Below, piece after piece: positions 44,617-53,201 of a stretch of DNA of 64,000 nt; the stretch's first letter is position 1, and every line of letters begins with the position of its first letter. Both the position numbers and the translations under genes were made by a program. The notes under the pieces were generated by a model. The model saw nothing but the letters and a program-made list of their open reading frames with translations. It was not told the origin of the DNA and searched no databases. This DNA comes from Hahella sp. HN01 (lineage in GTDB: Bacteria; Pseudomonadota; Gammaproteobacteria; Pseudomonadales; Oleiphilaceae), in NCBI RefSeq assembly GCF_018986435.1, contig NZ_JAHMIN010000008.1:124261-188260 (forward strand), written 5' to 3'.

Positions 44617-45690
44617 TTAGATACCGGTCATTTCCTGAATGATGAAGTAGTGATCTTCATATAATTTGCCTGGGTCCAGTTCCGCCAGCGGCACCCACAT
44701 GGCCTGTCTGGCGTCATCGCCGCCTTTCACTTTCGGCAGCTCGCTGCTTGGCTCCAGCTCAATGTGAAATGCATGAGTGATAGTGCGTCCTCTGGCTGAA
44801 CGATGAGGATCATCGAACACTTGCTGCGCTTTGATTGAGCCCCTCAACACCGGCGCCGGCACTTTCAGTCGGGTTTCTTCCCGCAACTCTCTCAGGCATG
44901 CATCCAGTAATTTTTCATTCTGATCTACGAAGCCTCCCGGCAACGCTAACAACCCTTTACCGGGACGCGCTTTGCGCTCCACCAGCAGCACATGTCCGCT
45001 TTGTACGATAACCGCATCGACCGTTACAAAAGTGGGTGCATAGGGCGCGGCGCTCCAGGCGCGTTTGTACTTGGCGATGAAATCATGTTCGTATTTGATT
45101 TCCTCATAGTCTTCGCTGAGACAGAATTTCGCCAGTTTCTCCCGCACCGCTGTCGGCAACACCTGCGCGGCTTCGTCGCTATCCAGATAATTCAAACCAC
45201 CGCGACGATCCGTCTGGTTAACGCCGAAAATCGCTTCTCTCACCGGCGTGGCGCTGATGCCATCCACGTTTTCTACTTCAACATTCCCCCATTGAGGGAA
45301 CAACTTCAGGTAGAAAGAGCTGTGGTCCTTGCTGTGGCCAATCAATCCCACCTTGGCGGATTTGTGCGGCATGCCGTGATGAGCGGTGACCAGTCCCTGA
45401 ACCGTGGACTGTACGTTTCTGACCCAGATCTCATCGTTGTAGACAATGTCCATCAGCGGCGCGATATGTACGCGTTGGCTATCTTCTTTGCTGAGGGCGC
45501 TGCGCACCATGTCTTCGCGTTCGCTGACGCTCCAGGGGTTGCGTGTGGAGCGGGGCTGATGCGCCGATCCGCATAAGACGATCATTTGACGCGCTTTACG
45601 CAGTCCCTGTTCAATCACCGCAAGGTGGCCGCGATGAAAGGGTTGGAAACGTCCGATAAATACTAAAAAGTCGTATTCGAAATTTTGCAT
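44617..45690 (-). CDS. nadM: Bifunctional NMN adenylyltransferase/Nudix hydrolase
   Basis: The 357-residue protein joins an NMN adenylyltransferase domain to a Nudix domain. N-terminal motifs are FIGRFQPFHRGHL (HxGH) and ISATPVREAI; the Nudix box is GGFVDQNEKLLDACLRELREETRL. The first makes NAD from NMN and the second hydrolyses ADP-ribose-like pyrophosphates. I use the ATG at 45690 after AAGGAG; the open frame to 45777 is not NadM-like. The NrtR-type operator lies 108 bp upstream. Confidence 0.93.
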   Translation of the reverse strand: MQNFEYDFLVFIGRFQPFHRGHLAVIEQGLRKARQMIVLCGSAHQPRSTRNPWSVSEREDMVRSALSKEDSQRVHIAPLMDIVYNDEIWVRNVQSTVQGLVTAHHGMPHKSAKVGLIGHSKDHSSFYLKLFPQWGNVEVENVDGISATPVREAIFGVNQTDRRGGLNYLDSDEAAQVLPTAVREKLAKFCLSEDYEEIKYEHDFIAKYKRAWSAAPYAPTFVTVDAVIVQSGHVLLVERKARPGKGLLALPGGFVDQNEKLLDACLRELREETRLKVPAPVLRGSIKAQQVFDDPHRSARGRTITHAFHIELEPSSELPKVKGGDDARQAMWVPLAELDPGKLYEDHYFIIQEMTGI

Positions 45691-45797
45691 ATCAGCAATC
45701 TCCTTGCTGTCGTTGACGGGAACCCGGTCTTTCCAGGTCCGCTTAAATCTTTTTCTCCGTGGATTCATGAGTCCCATGAACCCTGTCGATGGATATA

Positions 45798-45816
45798 TAG
45801 TGTCATAATGCCACTA
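45798..45816. promoter_or_regulatory. NrtR-type operator upstream of nadM-nadV
   Basis: TAGTGTCATAATGCCACTA, a TAGTG...CACTA dyad with the same 19-bp length and nearly the same core as the site at 47535-47553. It lies just downstream of the nadR stop and upstream of nadM, so nadM-nadV probably has its own promoter. Confidence 0.7.
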
Positions 45817-45821
45817 AGTGG

Positions 45822-46835
45822 TCAAGCGCTTTTTTTATCCTCTTTCAGAACTTCCGTGACCTGCCGGATTCTCGCTTCCACATCGCCTTCCAACAGCACA
45901 AAATCAATCTTTCTGCGCTCCAGCTCCGCAATGATTTCCCGCTGAAAATCTCCGCGATTCACTTCCCCTGAACGATCCCAGGTATCTTCGTAGGGGATAT
46001 CGTCAGCGCACAAAAATACGCGGTCGTATCTTTGCGCCGCCGCATCCGCCAAGCGTTCGAGCTCGGGCAATGCGAACCCATGATAATAATGAGCGAAATG
46101 ACGCGTCGTCAGGGCATTGGTGTCTACAAACAAATAACTATCGCTATCCAGCAGCAGGTTCTCTTCCCGCTGCAGATGACCTTCTGCGATCTCCACCAGT
46201 TGCTTGGGGGTCAGACGTCTCTCAATCTGATTTTCCTCCCAATACTCCCGCCCGTACTCCGGCATCCATTGCGTATTAAAGCGCGCCGCCACCGCCTGCG
46301 CTAACGTGGTTTTACCGGTAGACGGAGCCCCCAGAAACACTACTTTCTTCACCAGGTCCCGGTACACCAGCGGATGCAGCCAGTCTCGGGCGGCGAAGGG
46401 GTTATTACGCACCTGAGTCGCGGAAATGGGTACGATCTTTCTGGCTTCATCCACTCGACAGTCCTGCGCGTTGAGATAACGGCTGACATGATCGCCGTAG
46501 AATTCACTGCAGAAAAAATGAGTCACCCTTCTGCCAGCCAGGCACTGCCCGATGTAGTCCTCCTGCTTCCGACATATCTCCGGCGTATCGCCCACTTCCT
46601 GAGGTCCATCCGGCGCCAGAATGACTTCTACTTGCGGGTACAGAGTTTTAATCCAGGACGCTCGCCGTTCCAGCGGAACATCAATCACATCAGGACAGCC
46701 GTAAATCATCACCAGCAGGTGACCCACCTGCTCCAACGCCTGTTCTATCAGATACTGATGCCCTTTGTGCAGCGGCGCGAACTTCCCTAACGTCAGGCCA
46801 ACCCTGCGCTCCGCATCGAACTCAGGCTTTCGCAT
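45822..46835 (-). CDS. nadR: NadR-like NMN adenylyltransferase/nicotinamide riboside kinase
   Basis: The 337-residue protein has an N-terminal nucleotidyltransferase domain (LTLGKFAPLHKGHQYLI with HxGH, and ISATQVRNNP) and a C-terminal P-loop kinase (FLGAPSTGKTTLAQAV). This two-domain form phosphorylates nicotinamide riboside to NMN. The E. coli N-terminal HTH repressor domain is missing, in keeping with control by NrtR. It overlaps pnuC by 14 bases. Confidence 0.92.
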   Translation of the reverse strand: MRKPEFDAERRVGLTLGKFAPLHKGHQYLIEQALEQVGHLLVMIYGCPDVIDVPLERRASWIKTLYPQVEVILAPDGPQEVGDTPEICRKQEDYIGQCLAGRRVTHFFCSEFYGDHVSRYLNAQDCRVDEARKIVPISATQVRNNPFAARDWLHPLVYRDLVKKVVFLGAPSTGKTTLAQAVAARFNTQWMPEYGREYWEENQIERRLTPKQLVEIAEGHLQREENLLLDSDSYLFVDTNALTTRHFAHYYHGFALPELERLADAAAQRYDRVFLCADDIPYEDTWDRSGEVNRGDFQREIIAELERRKIDFVLLEGDVEARIRQVTEVLKEDKKSA

Positions 46836-47451
46836 ATTCCGCTTTCATCTCCAGCATTTGAGTTTGATAGCGACGCAACCAGACCATAAGGCCAGCGCTC
46901 GCCATAACAAGGAAGGTCGCGTAAAGAACCGTCGTCGGATACAGACCTTTCTGCCAATACACGCCGATGGCGACTATATCTACGGCAATCCAGAATCCCC
47001 AGTTGATCAGCTGGCGTCTGGACAACAACCATTGCGCCACCAGACTGGCGACTGTCGTGAAGGCGTCAGGGTATGGCAGCGACGCGTCGGTATAGGTAGA
47101 CATGACGTAGCCCAGGCCAAAGCTGCCGAGAATGGCGACCGCCACCCACAGCAACGTAATCGGCAGGGCTGTAGGCAACACCACCAGATCATCATCCTGT
47201 CCCCTGCCCTGCAGCCAATACCACCAGCCATAAAACTGCATCACCACATAAATGCCATGGAGAATGAAGTCGGAGTAAAGTTTGGCGTCATAAAACACAA
47301 TCATATACAGCGCCACCTGCACCAGCCCGATGGGCCAGCACCAGATATTGCGCCGAATGATCAGGAACACGCAGGTGAAGCCCGCCAGGGATGCGATAAT
47401 TTCTATCGCGGAGCCGCCGAAGAAGCCGACCAAAAAGGATTGTATGTCCAT
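46822..47451 (-). CDS. pnuC: Nicotinamide riboside transporter PnuC
   Basis: A 209-residue membrane protein with about seven hydrophobic segments and PnuC-type motifs, including IIRRNIWCWPIGLVQVALYM and LVAQWLLSRRQLINWGFWIAVD. It brings in nicotinamide riboside, which the coupled NadR traps by phosphorylation. First gene of the minus-strand pnuC-nadR operon. Confidence 0.92.
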   Translation of the reverse strand: MDIQSFLVGFFGGSAIEIIASLAGFTCVFLIIRRNIWCWPIGLVQVALYMIVFYDAKLYSDFILHGIYVVMQFYGWWYWLQGRGQDDDLVVLPTALPITLLWVAVAILGSFGLGYVMSTYTDASLPYPDAFTTVASLVAQWLLSRRQLINWGFWIAVDIVAIGVYWQKGLYPTTVLYATFLVMASAGLMVWLRRYQTQMLEMKAEYAKA

Positions 47452-47527
47452 GGTATTACTCTGGAGTTTGGATATGCTTTTATTGTTACAGCGATTGCGT
47501 CTGTTTTGACACCATCGTTCAGTGCCG

Positions 47528-47560
47528 CTAATATTAGTGGCCTAATGCCACTAATATTAG
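47528..47560. promoter_or_regulatory. NrtR-type operator between pnuC and nrtR
   Basis: A 33-bp perfect inverted repeat, arms CTAATATTAGTGGC and GCCACTAATATTAG with 5 bp between. Its core TAGTGGCCTAATGCCACTA (47535-47553) matches the nadM site. It lies 15 bp before the nrtR start and 77 bp before pnuC, so it can control both directions. Confidence 0.8.
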
Positions 47561-47575
47561 TATGTTTTTCAGGTT

Positions 47576-48316
47576 ATGCAAGATCACGCCTCAGAAAAAG
47601 ACTTTCTCGCCGCTTACAACATTCATGACTACGAAGTGCCTCTCACCTCCGTTGACATGGCGATATTCAAGCTCAGGGAGCAGCAACTCGAAGTGTTGCT
47701 GGTGAAGCGCTCGCAACACCCGGCCAAAGATACATGGGCGCTGCCGGGCGGATTTATCGACCTGAAGAAAGACAATGTCCTTGAAGACACCGCCCATCGG
47801 AAGTTAGTGGAAAAAACCGGGGTAAAAAGCCCCTACTTGGAGCAGGTCGCCACCTTCGGCGGCAAGCAAAGGGACCCTCGCGGCTGGTCGGTGACAGTGG
47901 TGTACTTCGCTTTGGTCGCCCATGAGGAGATCGATGTCGACCCCAAAGGCGCCAAAGAAGAAACGCGCTGGGTTCCCGTAAGCGAAGCCTTAAGCGACTA
48001 TAAATTGGCGTTTGATCACAACGAGATTCTGCGCCTGTGTCGCGAACGGCTGACCAGCAAGGTGCAATACACGGCGCTGCCGATTCACTTGCTGCCTGAG
48101 GAATTTACGCTGACGGAGCTGCAGAAAGTATTCGAAGTGATTCTGGGCAACGAGGTGGAGAAAAAGTCCTTCCGTCGCCGCATCCTGGATGCGGATATTC
48201 TGGAGGAAAGCGGCGCCATGCGCACCGGCAGCAACCGACCTGCAAAACTGTATCGACTCAAGCGCGGCGTGGAGAATCATTTCTTCCCCAGAACCATCGA
48301 AGGACCGCGCAGTTAA
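47576..48316 (+). CDS. nrtR: Nudix-related transcriptional regulator NrtR
   Basis: A 246-residue repressor of NAD metabolism. The Nudix-like domain (WALPGGFIDLKKDNVLEDTAHRKLVEKTG) has lost catalytic glutamates of the Nudix box (RELxEE has become RKLVEK), as expected of an ADP-ribose sensor. A C-terminal winged helix (FTLTELQKVFEVILGNEVEKKSFRRRIL) binds DNA. It is divergent from pnuC-nadR and heads a plus-strand run of ADP-ribose genes, starting 15 bp before the NADAR gene. Confidence 0.93.
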   Translation: MQDHASEKDFLAAYNIHDYEVPLTSVDMAIFKLREQQLEVLLVKRSQHPAKDTWALPGGFIDLKKDNVLEDTAHRKLVEKTGVKSPYLEQVATFGGKQRDPRGWSVTVVYFALVAHEEIDVDPKGAKEETRWVPVSEALSDYKLAFDHNEILRLCRERLTSKVQYTALPIHLLPEEFTLTELQKVFEVILGNEVEKKSFRRRILDADILEESGAMRTGSNRPAKLYRLKRGVENHFFPRTIEGPRS

Positions 48317-48331
48317 TGTCGGAGAGATGTA

Positions 48332-48811
48332 ATGACTGAGAAGAAAACCATTCACTTTTACCTGGCCAACGGCGAATACGGATGCTTTTCCAATTTCTCC
48401 CGCGACCCGGTATATCTGAAAGACAAGCGCTGGCCTACGTCCGAACATTATTTTCAGGCGCAGAAATTCGCAGGCACTGAACACGAAGAAGCCGTGCGCA
48501 TGGCGTCAAAGCCCATGGAGGCCGCCAATATGGGGCGCGAACGCACACGTCCCTTGCGGCCGGATTGGGAGGAAGTCAAAGACGACATCATGCGCGCAGC
48601 GGTCATGGCCAAATTCGTTCAGCATGAAAAACTTACTTCTATACTGTTGGAAACCGGCGACGCCGAGTTGGTCGAGCACACCGCCAATGACCGTTACTGG
48701 GCGGATGGCGGCGACGGTAGCGGCCTGAATATGCTGGGTAAAATTCTGATGGAAGTGCGCGACGCAATTCGACAAGGTAAGAGCAAATATGAAAACGGTC
48801 ACTTTATTTAG
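48332..48811 (+). CDS. NADAR (YbiA-like) family protein
   Basis: A 159-residue member of the NADAR family, whose members act on NAD- or ADP-ribose-derived N-glycosidic compounds; YbiA of E. coli is a relative. Motifs are GEYGCFSNFSRDPVYL, WPTSEHYFQAQKF and the C-terminal DRYWADGGDGSGLNMLGKILMEVR. It follows nrtR closely (RBS GGAGAG) and overlaps the ART-like gene by 23 bp. The likely role is removal or processing of ADP-ribose adducts or toxic intermediates. Confidence 0.88.
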   Translation: MTEKKTIHFYLANGEYGCFSNFSRDPVYLKDKRWPTSEHYFQAQKFAGTEHEEAVRMASKPMEAANMGRERTRPLRPDWEEVKDDIMRAAVMAKFVQHEKLTSILLETGDAELVEHTANDRYWADGGDGSGLNMLGKILMEVRDAIRQGKSKYENGHFI

Positions 48812-49142
48812 ACCCACAGGTCCGAATGAGCTGGCGTTGGTGGAAGAAAGCGGTTTTAAACGCTGGCCGCCGCGTTTACCGGAGCAACCCATTTTCTACC
48901 CGGTCTGCAACGAAGACTACGCCCGTCAAATCGCCCGGGACTGGAACGTCAAAGACTCAGGCGTGGGTTACGTCACTCGTTTCGACGTGGATGCGGAATA
49001 CCTGAGCCAGTTCGACGTCAAAGTCGTCGCCGGTAAAGAACACGCGGAATACTGGATTCCAGCGGAGCAAATGGAAGAGTTCAACGATCATATTATTGGC
49101 GACATTGAAGTCATCGCCACTTACCAACGAGCAGAGTCATGA
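48789..49142 (+). CDS. Small ART-like/"ADP-ribosylation-crystallin J1" family protein
   Basis: A 117-residue protein. It resembles short proteins commonly annotated ADP-ribosylation/crystallin J1, with TLFRPTGPNELALV, FYPVCNEDYARQIARDW, GYVTRFDV and EYWIPAEQMEEFND. The order Arg, aromatic/Asn-Tyr, Glu suggests a minimal ADP-ribosyltransferase fold, which is my inference. It sits between a NADAR gene and a DraG-type glycohydrolase and overlaps both (ATGA with the latter), so it probably makes or binds the modification that they reverse. Confidence 0.5.
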   Translation: MKTVTLFRPTGPNELALVEESGFKRWPPRLPEQPIFYPVCNEDYARQIARDWNVKDSGVGYVTRFDVDAEYLSQFDVKVVAGKEHAEYWIPAEQMEEFNDHIIGDIEVIATYQRAES

Positions 49143-50062
49143 GCGCTGACAACCTCGACAAATACCAAGGCTGCCTGCTGGGCCTTGCGGTGGGCGACGC
49201 CGTGGGCACGACATTGGAGTTTCGCCCGCGCGGCTCTTTCGAGCCTATCGACGACATTGTGGGCGGCGGCCCTTTTGGATTACAACCGGGACAATGGACT
49301 GACGACACCTCCATGGCGTTATGCCTGGCGGAATCTCTGCTGACCAAACAGGGTTTTGACGCCGCGGATCAAATGACCCGCTATTGCAACTGGTGGCAGT
49401 GGGGCTATTTCAGCAGCACCGGAAACTGCTTTGATATCGGCAATACGGTGCGCGGCGCTCTCCAGCGCTTTCTGGACAGCGGCGAACCCTACTCCGGCTC
49501 GCTGGACGCGCATAGCGCCGGCAACGGCTCCATTATGCGTCTGGCGCCGGTCGCCATGTATTACAGCCCTCGCATCGAGCAGGTCGTGCAATACTGCGGC
49601 GAAAGCTCACGCACCACTCACGGCGCCGATGAGTGCGTCGACGCCTGCCGTTTGATGGGGGTCATCCTGCATCAGCTGTTGACCGGCGACGCCAAAGAGG
49701 ATGTGCTGGAAGATCCCATGTACGTGCCCTACACCGACAAGGTGGCGCAGATCTCCATGGGGGATTACCTGAATAAAAGCGAAAGCGAAGTGCGCGGAAC
49801 CGGCTACGTGATTGACGCGCTCGAAGCCGCCCTGTGGTGTTTCGCCCATACGGACAACTTTCAGGACGCAGTGCTGAAAGCGGCCAATCTTGGCGACGAC
49901 GCCGACACCACCGCCGCCATCGTCGGCCAGTTCGCCGGCGCCTATTACGGCGTCAGCGGTATTCGCCAGGACTGGCTGGACAAGTTGCACATGCGCGACG
50001 ACATCGCCGCCATGGCGGAGCAGTTGCACGCAGTGCAGCCAGCGAAAGAACCGCAGGCATAA
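49139..50062 (+). CDS. DraG-type ADP-ribosylglycohydrolase
   Basis: A 307-residue enzyme of the ADP-ribosyl-GH family, which removes ADP-ribose from proteins or small molecules with a two-metal centre. Metal-binding blocks are GQWTDDTSMAL near residue 52 and AANLGDDADTTAAIVGQFAGAYYG near the C-terminus. GCLLGLAVGDAVGTTLEF is the family's N-terminal motif. The start overlaps the preceding stop, so it is coupled with the ART-like gene. Confidence 0.92.
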   Translation: MSADNLDKYQGCLLGLAVGDAVGTTLEFRPRGSFEPIDDIVGGGPFGLQPGQWTDDTSMALCLAESLLTKQGFDAADQMTRYCNWWQWGYFSSTGNCFDIGNTVRGALQRFLDSGEPYSGSLDAHSAGNGSIMRLAPVAMYYSPRIEQVVQYCGESSRTTHGADECVDACRLMGVILHQLLTGDAKEDVLEDPMYVPYTDKVAQISMGDYLNKSESEVRGTGYVIDALEAALWCFAHTDNFQDAVLKAANLGDDADTTAAIVGQFAGAYYGVSGIRQDWLDKLHMRDDIAAMAEQLHAVQPAKEPQA

Positions 50063-50090
50063 CGTCCGACATCTAGACAAGGAGTTTAGA

Positions 50091-50855
50091 ATGCCACATC
50101 CCATGCAGGATAGCTGGTTCATGCCCACGCCCCAGGCGGGCAAATCGATCAGACTATTCTGCTTTCCTTACGCTGGCGGAAGTCCCAATGCTTTTCGAAG
50201 CTGGGTGAAGCGTTTTCCAGACGATATTGATGTCGTGGTGGTGCGTCTGCCCGGCCGAGAAAACCGTATCAGCGAAGCGCCTTTCAGCGAATGGCCGCCA
50301 TTGGTGGAAGCCGTATTACAAGCGATTGTTCCCTATCTGAACCAGCCTTTCGCTTTCTTCGGCCACAGCCTCGGCGGCCGCGTTGTCTTCGAATTGACCC
50401 AACGCCTGCAATCCTATGGCGGGCCATTGCCGGAGCATGTGTTTATTTCCGGCTGTCGCTGCCCTCATCTGAGCAGTCGCCAGCCGTTCATACATCAGCT
50501 GCCAATGGAAGGACTGATCGAAAGAATCCGTCAAATGAACGGAGCCCCCGAGGCGGCGCTACAGGACCAGCAGCTGATGGCGCTGTTAGAGCCCATGTTG
50601 CGTGCGGACTTCAAGCTTTCCGAGTGTTGGAGCGGCGACAAATCGCAGACATTACGGGTTCCCATCACTGCTCTAAGCGGACAGGACGACCCCATCGACG
50701 CATCCGCGCGCATGCACGAGTGGGAAGATTACACCAGCGGTCGATTCCAATTGCGCACGTTCCCCGGGGACCACTTTTTCATCCGCAGCAGCGAACAGGA
50801 AGTCACAACCTTTATCAGCCAGGTACTTTTGGAAAACGCATTGCTTCCGGCTTAA
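50091..50855 (+). CDS. Type II thioesterase (alpha/beta hydrolase)
   Basis: A 254-residue thioesterase of the GrsT/TEII class. The start follows AAGGAG. It shows IRLFCFPYAGGSPNAFRSW, the nucleophile elbow FGHSLGG and the late histidine in FPGDHFFI. TEII enzymes normally clear mis-charged carrier proteins of NRPS or PKS systems, none of which is in the window. It lies 28 bp after the DraG-type gene and is probably co-transcribed. The role here is unknown. Confidence 0.85.
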   Translation: MPHPMQDSWFMPTPQAGKSIRLFCFPYAGGSPNAFRSWVKRFPDDIDVVVVRLPGRENRISEAPFSEWPPLVEAVLQAIVPYLNQPFAFFGHSLGGRVVFELTQRLQSYGGPLPEHVFISGCRCPHLSSRQPFIHQLPMEGLIERIRQMNGAPEAALQDQQLMALLEPMLRADFKLSECWSGDKSQTLRVPITALSGQDDPIDASARMHEWEDYTSGRFQLRTFPGDHFFIRSSEQEVTTFISQVLLENALLPA

Positions 50856-51124
50856 GGCTGGACGCATGCGTCAATCCCTACTGGAATCGTTGTCCCAACG
50901 CCGCTAAACTTTTGCGTTTTCCACATCAGGTTTACCCAGTTCACATCGGATACGGTCATGTAATGGCGATCGCACCCTCAATATCAGCTTTTGCTACGGC
51001 GTCTTAACTGACGACAGTATTGCTTCGTCTCTTCTTCAGCGCATAGCAAGCTGACTCTTTTGAATCTTCGCAGGACGTTTTCTTGTGGAGGAATCAATAC
51101 GGATTTTGTTTTTGAGGAGGCGGT

Positions 51125-51994
51125 ATGTTTATCCGCAAATATCCCCGTACGCCCCACCTGCAAGGGTCACGGCTGCAACCGGGGGACAGCGCATCGGATC
51201 AGGTTCCCTATTCGCAACTGGCCGGGCGTTATCTAGTCATCGAAGAAAAACTCGACGGAGCCAACGCCGGCGTCAGTTTCGACGCATCCGGCGCACTGCG
51301 TCTGCAAAGTCGCGGGCATGTGCTAACCGGCGGCGGACGCGAGTCGCAGTTCGCGCAGTTTAAGTCCTGGGCCACGGTGCATCAGGAGCGTTTGTTCGAA
51401 ATTCTGGGAACCCGTTACACCCTGTACGGGGAGTGGATGGCGTCGAAGCACACGGTGTTTTATGACCGCTTGCCGCATCTATTCGCTGAATTCGATATTC
51501 TCGACACCAAGACGGGCGAATTTCTCTCCACATCGGCGCGTCGACGCATGTTGAAGGATTCACCCGTGCTTTCCGTACCGGTTTTATATGCCGGACTGGC
51601 GCCCAAGCGCTTGGCGGAACTGCAAAAACTGGTGCGCCCATCACTGGCGAAAACCACCCGATGGCGCAACAGCCTGGAGCAGGTCGCCCATCAGGAAGCG
51701 CTGGATTTTGATCTGGTTAAACGGCAGACCGATGACTCGGATTTGTCTGAAGGCCTGTATATCAAGATCGAAGAAAACGGTCGTACAGTCGGCCGCTTGA
51801 AGTGGGTGCGCCATGATTTCATTCAGGCCATTCTGGACAGCGGCAGCCACCACCTGAACCGGCCTATTTTCCCCAATCAGTTGGCGCAGGGCGTGGATAT
51901 GTACGCCCCGCAGCTAACCTTGAAATGGGAGGATCTCGGCCATTCTGAGCCGGATTCTCAGGAGCCGGGCGCCACAGAGGAAACATGCTCATGA
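51125..51994 (+). CDS. RNA ligase (nucleotidyltransferase superfamily)
   Basis: A 289-residue ATP-dependent RNA ligase. The start follows GAGGAGG. The adenylated lysine is K42 in IEEKLDGANAG (motif I). Motif III is TLYGEWMASKHTV, IIIa LFAEFDILD, IV EGLYIKIEENG and V GRLKWVRHDF. The stop overlaps the HD-kinase gene start, so end-healing and sealing enzymes are made together. This pairing points to repair of cleaved RNA, possibly tRNA cut by a nuclease. Confidence 0.85.
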   Translation: MFIRKYPRTPHLQGSRLQPGDSASDQVPYSQLAGRYLVIEEKLDGANAGVSFDASGALRLQSRGHVLTGGGRESQFAQFKSWATVHQERLFEILGTRYTLYGEWMASKHTVFYDRLPHLFAEFDILDTKTGEFLSTSARRRMLKDSPVLSVPVLYAGLAPKRLAELQKLVRPSLAKTTRWRNSLEQVAHQEALDFDLVKRQTDDSDLSEGLYIKIEENGRTVGRLKWVRHDFIQAILDSGSHHLNRPIFPNQLAQGVDMYAPQLTLKWEDLGHSEPDSQEPGATEETCS

Positions 51995-53133
51995 TCAGCT
52001 ATCAGCAACTCCAGAACGGGATGCCCGCCGATGGCGCCGAGCCGGACTGGCGCGCACTGTGGGAAGGCCTGCCTGATTTGCAGCCCTTGGCGAGCACGCC
52101 CCAGGACCCGTATTACCATGCGGAAGGGGACGTGTGGACGCACACCAAAATGGTAGTGAATGAGCTGTTGGCGGGGGAAACCTATCAGCAGGCGGATGCG
52201 GAACAGCGCTTTGTGCTGTTCTACGCCGCCCTGTTGCATGACATCGCCAAACCGGCCACCACTATTGTGCGCCCGGACGGCGGCGTCGGCAGTCCCCGAC
52301 ACTCCCGACGCGGCGCGGTGGACGCCCGGATACTGTTGTGGCGCGCCGGCGTTCCTTTTGCCTTGCGGGAACGTATTTGTCGCATTATCGCTCAGCATCA
52401 GGTTCCGTTTTTCATCTTCGACGACCGGACGCAGCGACGCCCCGAGTTTCTGGCGCATCGCATGTCCTGGGAGGTGAGCCTGCAGGAGCTTTATGCGGTG
52501 GCGCTGGCGGATATGGGCGGCAGAACCTATGAGAAAAAAGCGGACAGCATCGCTGATATCGCACTGTTCCGTGAGCTGGCGCTGCAAGAGTCCTGCTGGG
52601 AGCAACCCCGCGTCTTTCCCGACGAAGTAGTGCGTCAGCAATACTTTCGCTCCGACGGCGCCACAGCGGCGGATTATGGATACCAGCAACCGGAAGGCTC
52701 CGAGGTGGTGTTGTTATGCGGACTTCCCGCCTCAGGTAAGAATACCTGGGCGAGCCGGCATCGACCTGACTGGCCCACCGTCTCCTACGACGACGCCCGT
52801 GAGGAGATGGGCCTCAAATACGGCCAGAATGAAGGTAAGGTGGCTCATCACGCCATTGATATGGCCAAAGAGCATTTACGGCGCAAGCAGCCCTTTGTGT
52901 GGAACGCCACGCACCTGTCCCAGGAAATGCGCAGTAATGCTCTGGACCTGTTGTACGCCTACCACGCAAAAATCCACATCGTCTATCTGGAGGCTGGAGA
53001 GAAAACCCTGCGCGCCCGCAATCGCAAACGGGATAGCACGGTCACCGACAAAGTGATCGACCGCCTGTTATATCGCTGGGAAATCCCATTGCCAAGCGAA
53101 GCGCATTGGGTGGAGTACGTGGTGGTGGATTGA
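51985..53133 (+). CDS. HD-domain phosphatase/polynucleotide kinase (RNA end healing)
   Basis: A 382-residue two-domain enzyme. The N-terminal HD domain carries H45, H53 and H85-D86 in LLHDIAKP. The C-terminal P-loop kinase has Walker A GLPASGKNT at 246-254, a YDDAR block and an R-x-R-N-R-K-R lid. HD-Pnk enzymes remove 2'/3' phosphates and phosphorylate 5'-OH ends, preparing cleaved RNA for ligase. The ATG at 51985 or 51991 lies within the ligase gene's end. Last gene of the plus-strand island. Confidence 0.85.
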   Translation: MLMISYQQLQNGMPADGAEPDWRALWEGLPDLQPLASTPQDPYYHAEGDVWTHTKMVVNELLAGETYQQADAEQRFVLFYAALLHDIAKPATTIVRPDGGVGSPRHSRRGAVDARILLWRAGVPFALRERICRIIAQHQVPFFIFDDRTQRRPEFLAHRMSWEVSLQELYAVALADMGGRTYEKKADSIADIALFRELALQESCWEQPRVFPDEVVRQQYFRSDGATAADYGYQQPEGSEVVLLCGLPASGKNTWASRHRPDWPTVSYDDAREEMGLKYGQNEGKVAHHAIDMAKEHLRRKQPFVWNATHLSQEMRSNALDLLYAYHAKIHIVYLEAGEKTLRARNRKRDSTVTDKVIDRLLYRWEIPLPSEAHWVEYVVVD

Positions 53134-53201
53134 TGGCGGCCAAATAAGTCCAACCAATGCATCCCGTTTATCGCTGGATGCATTGAGTCAGACCCATGAG
53201 C

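Noticed and set aside
47452-47575. Possible NAD-sensing riboswitch upstream of pnuC
   Set aside because: The interval is short and is filled by the NrtR palindrome; no riboswitch-like secondary structure is seen.
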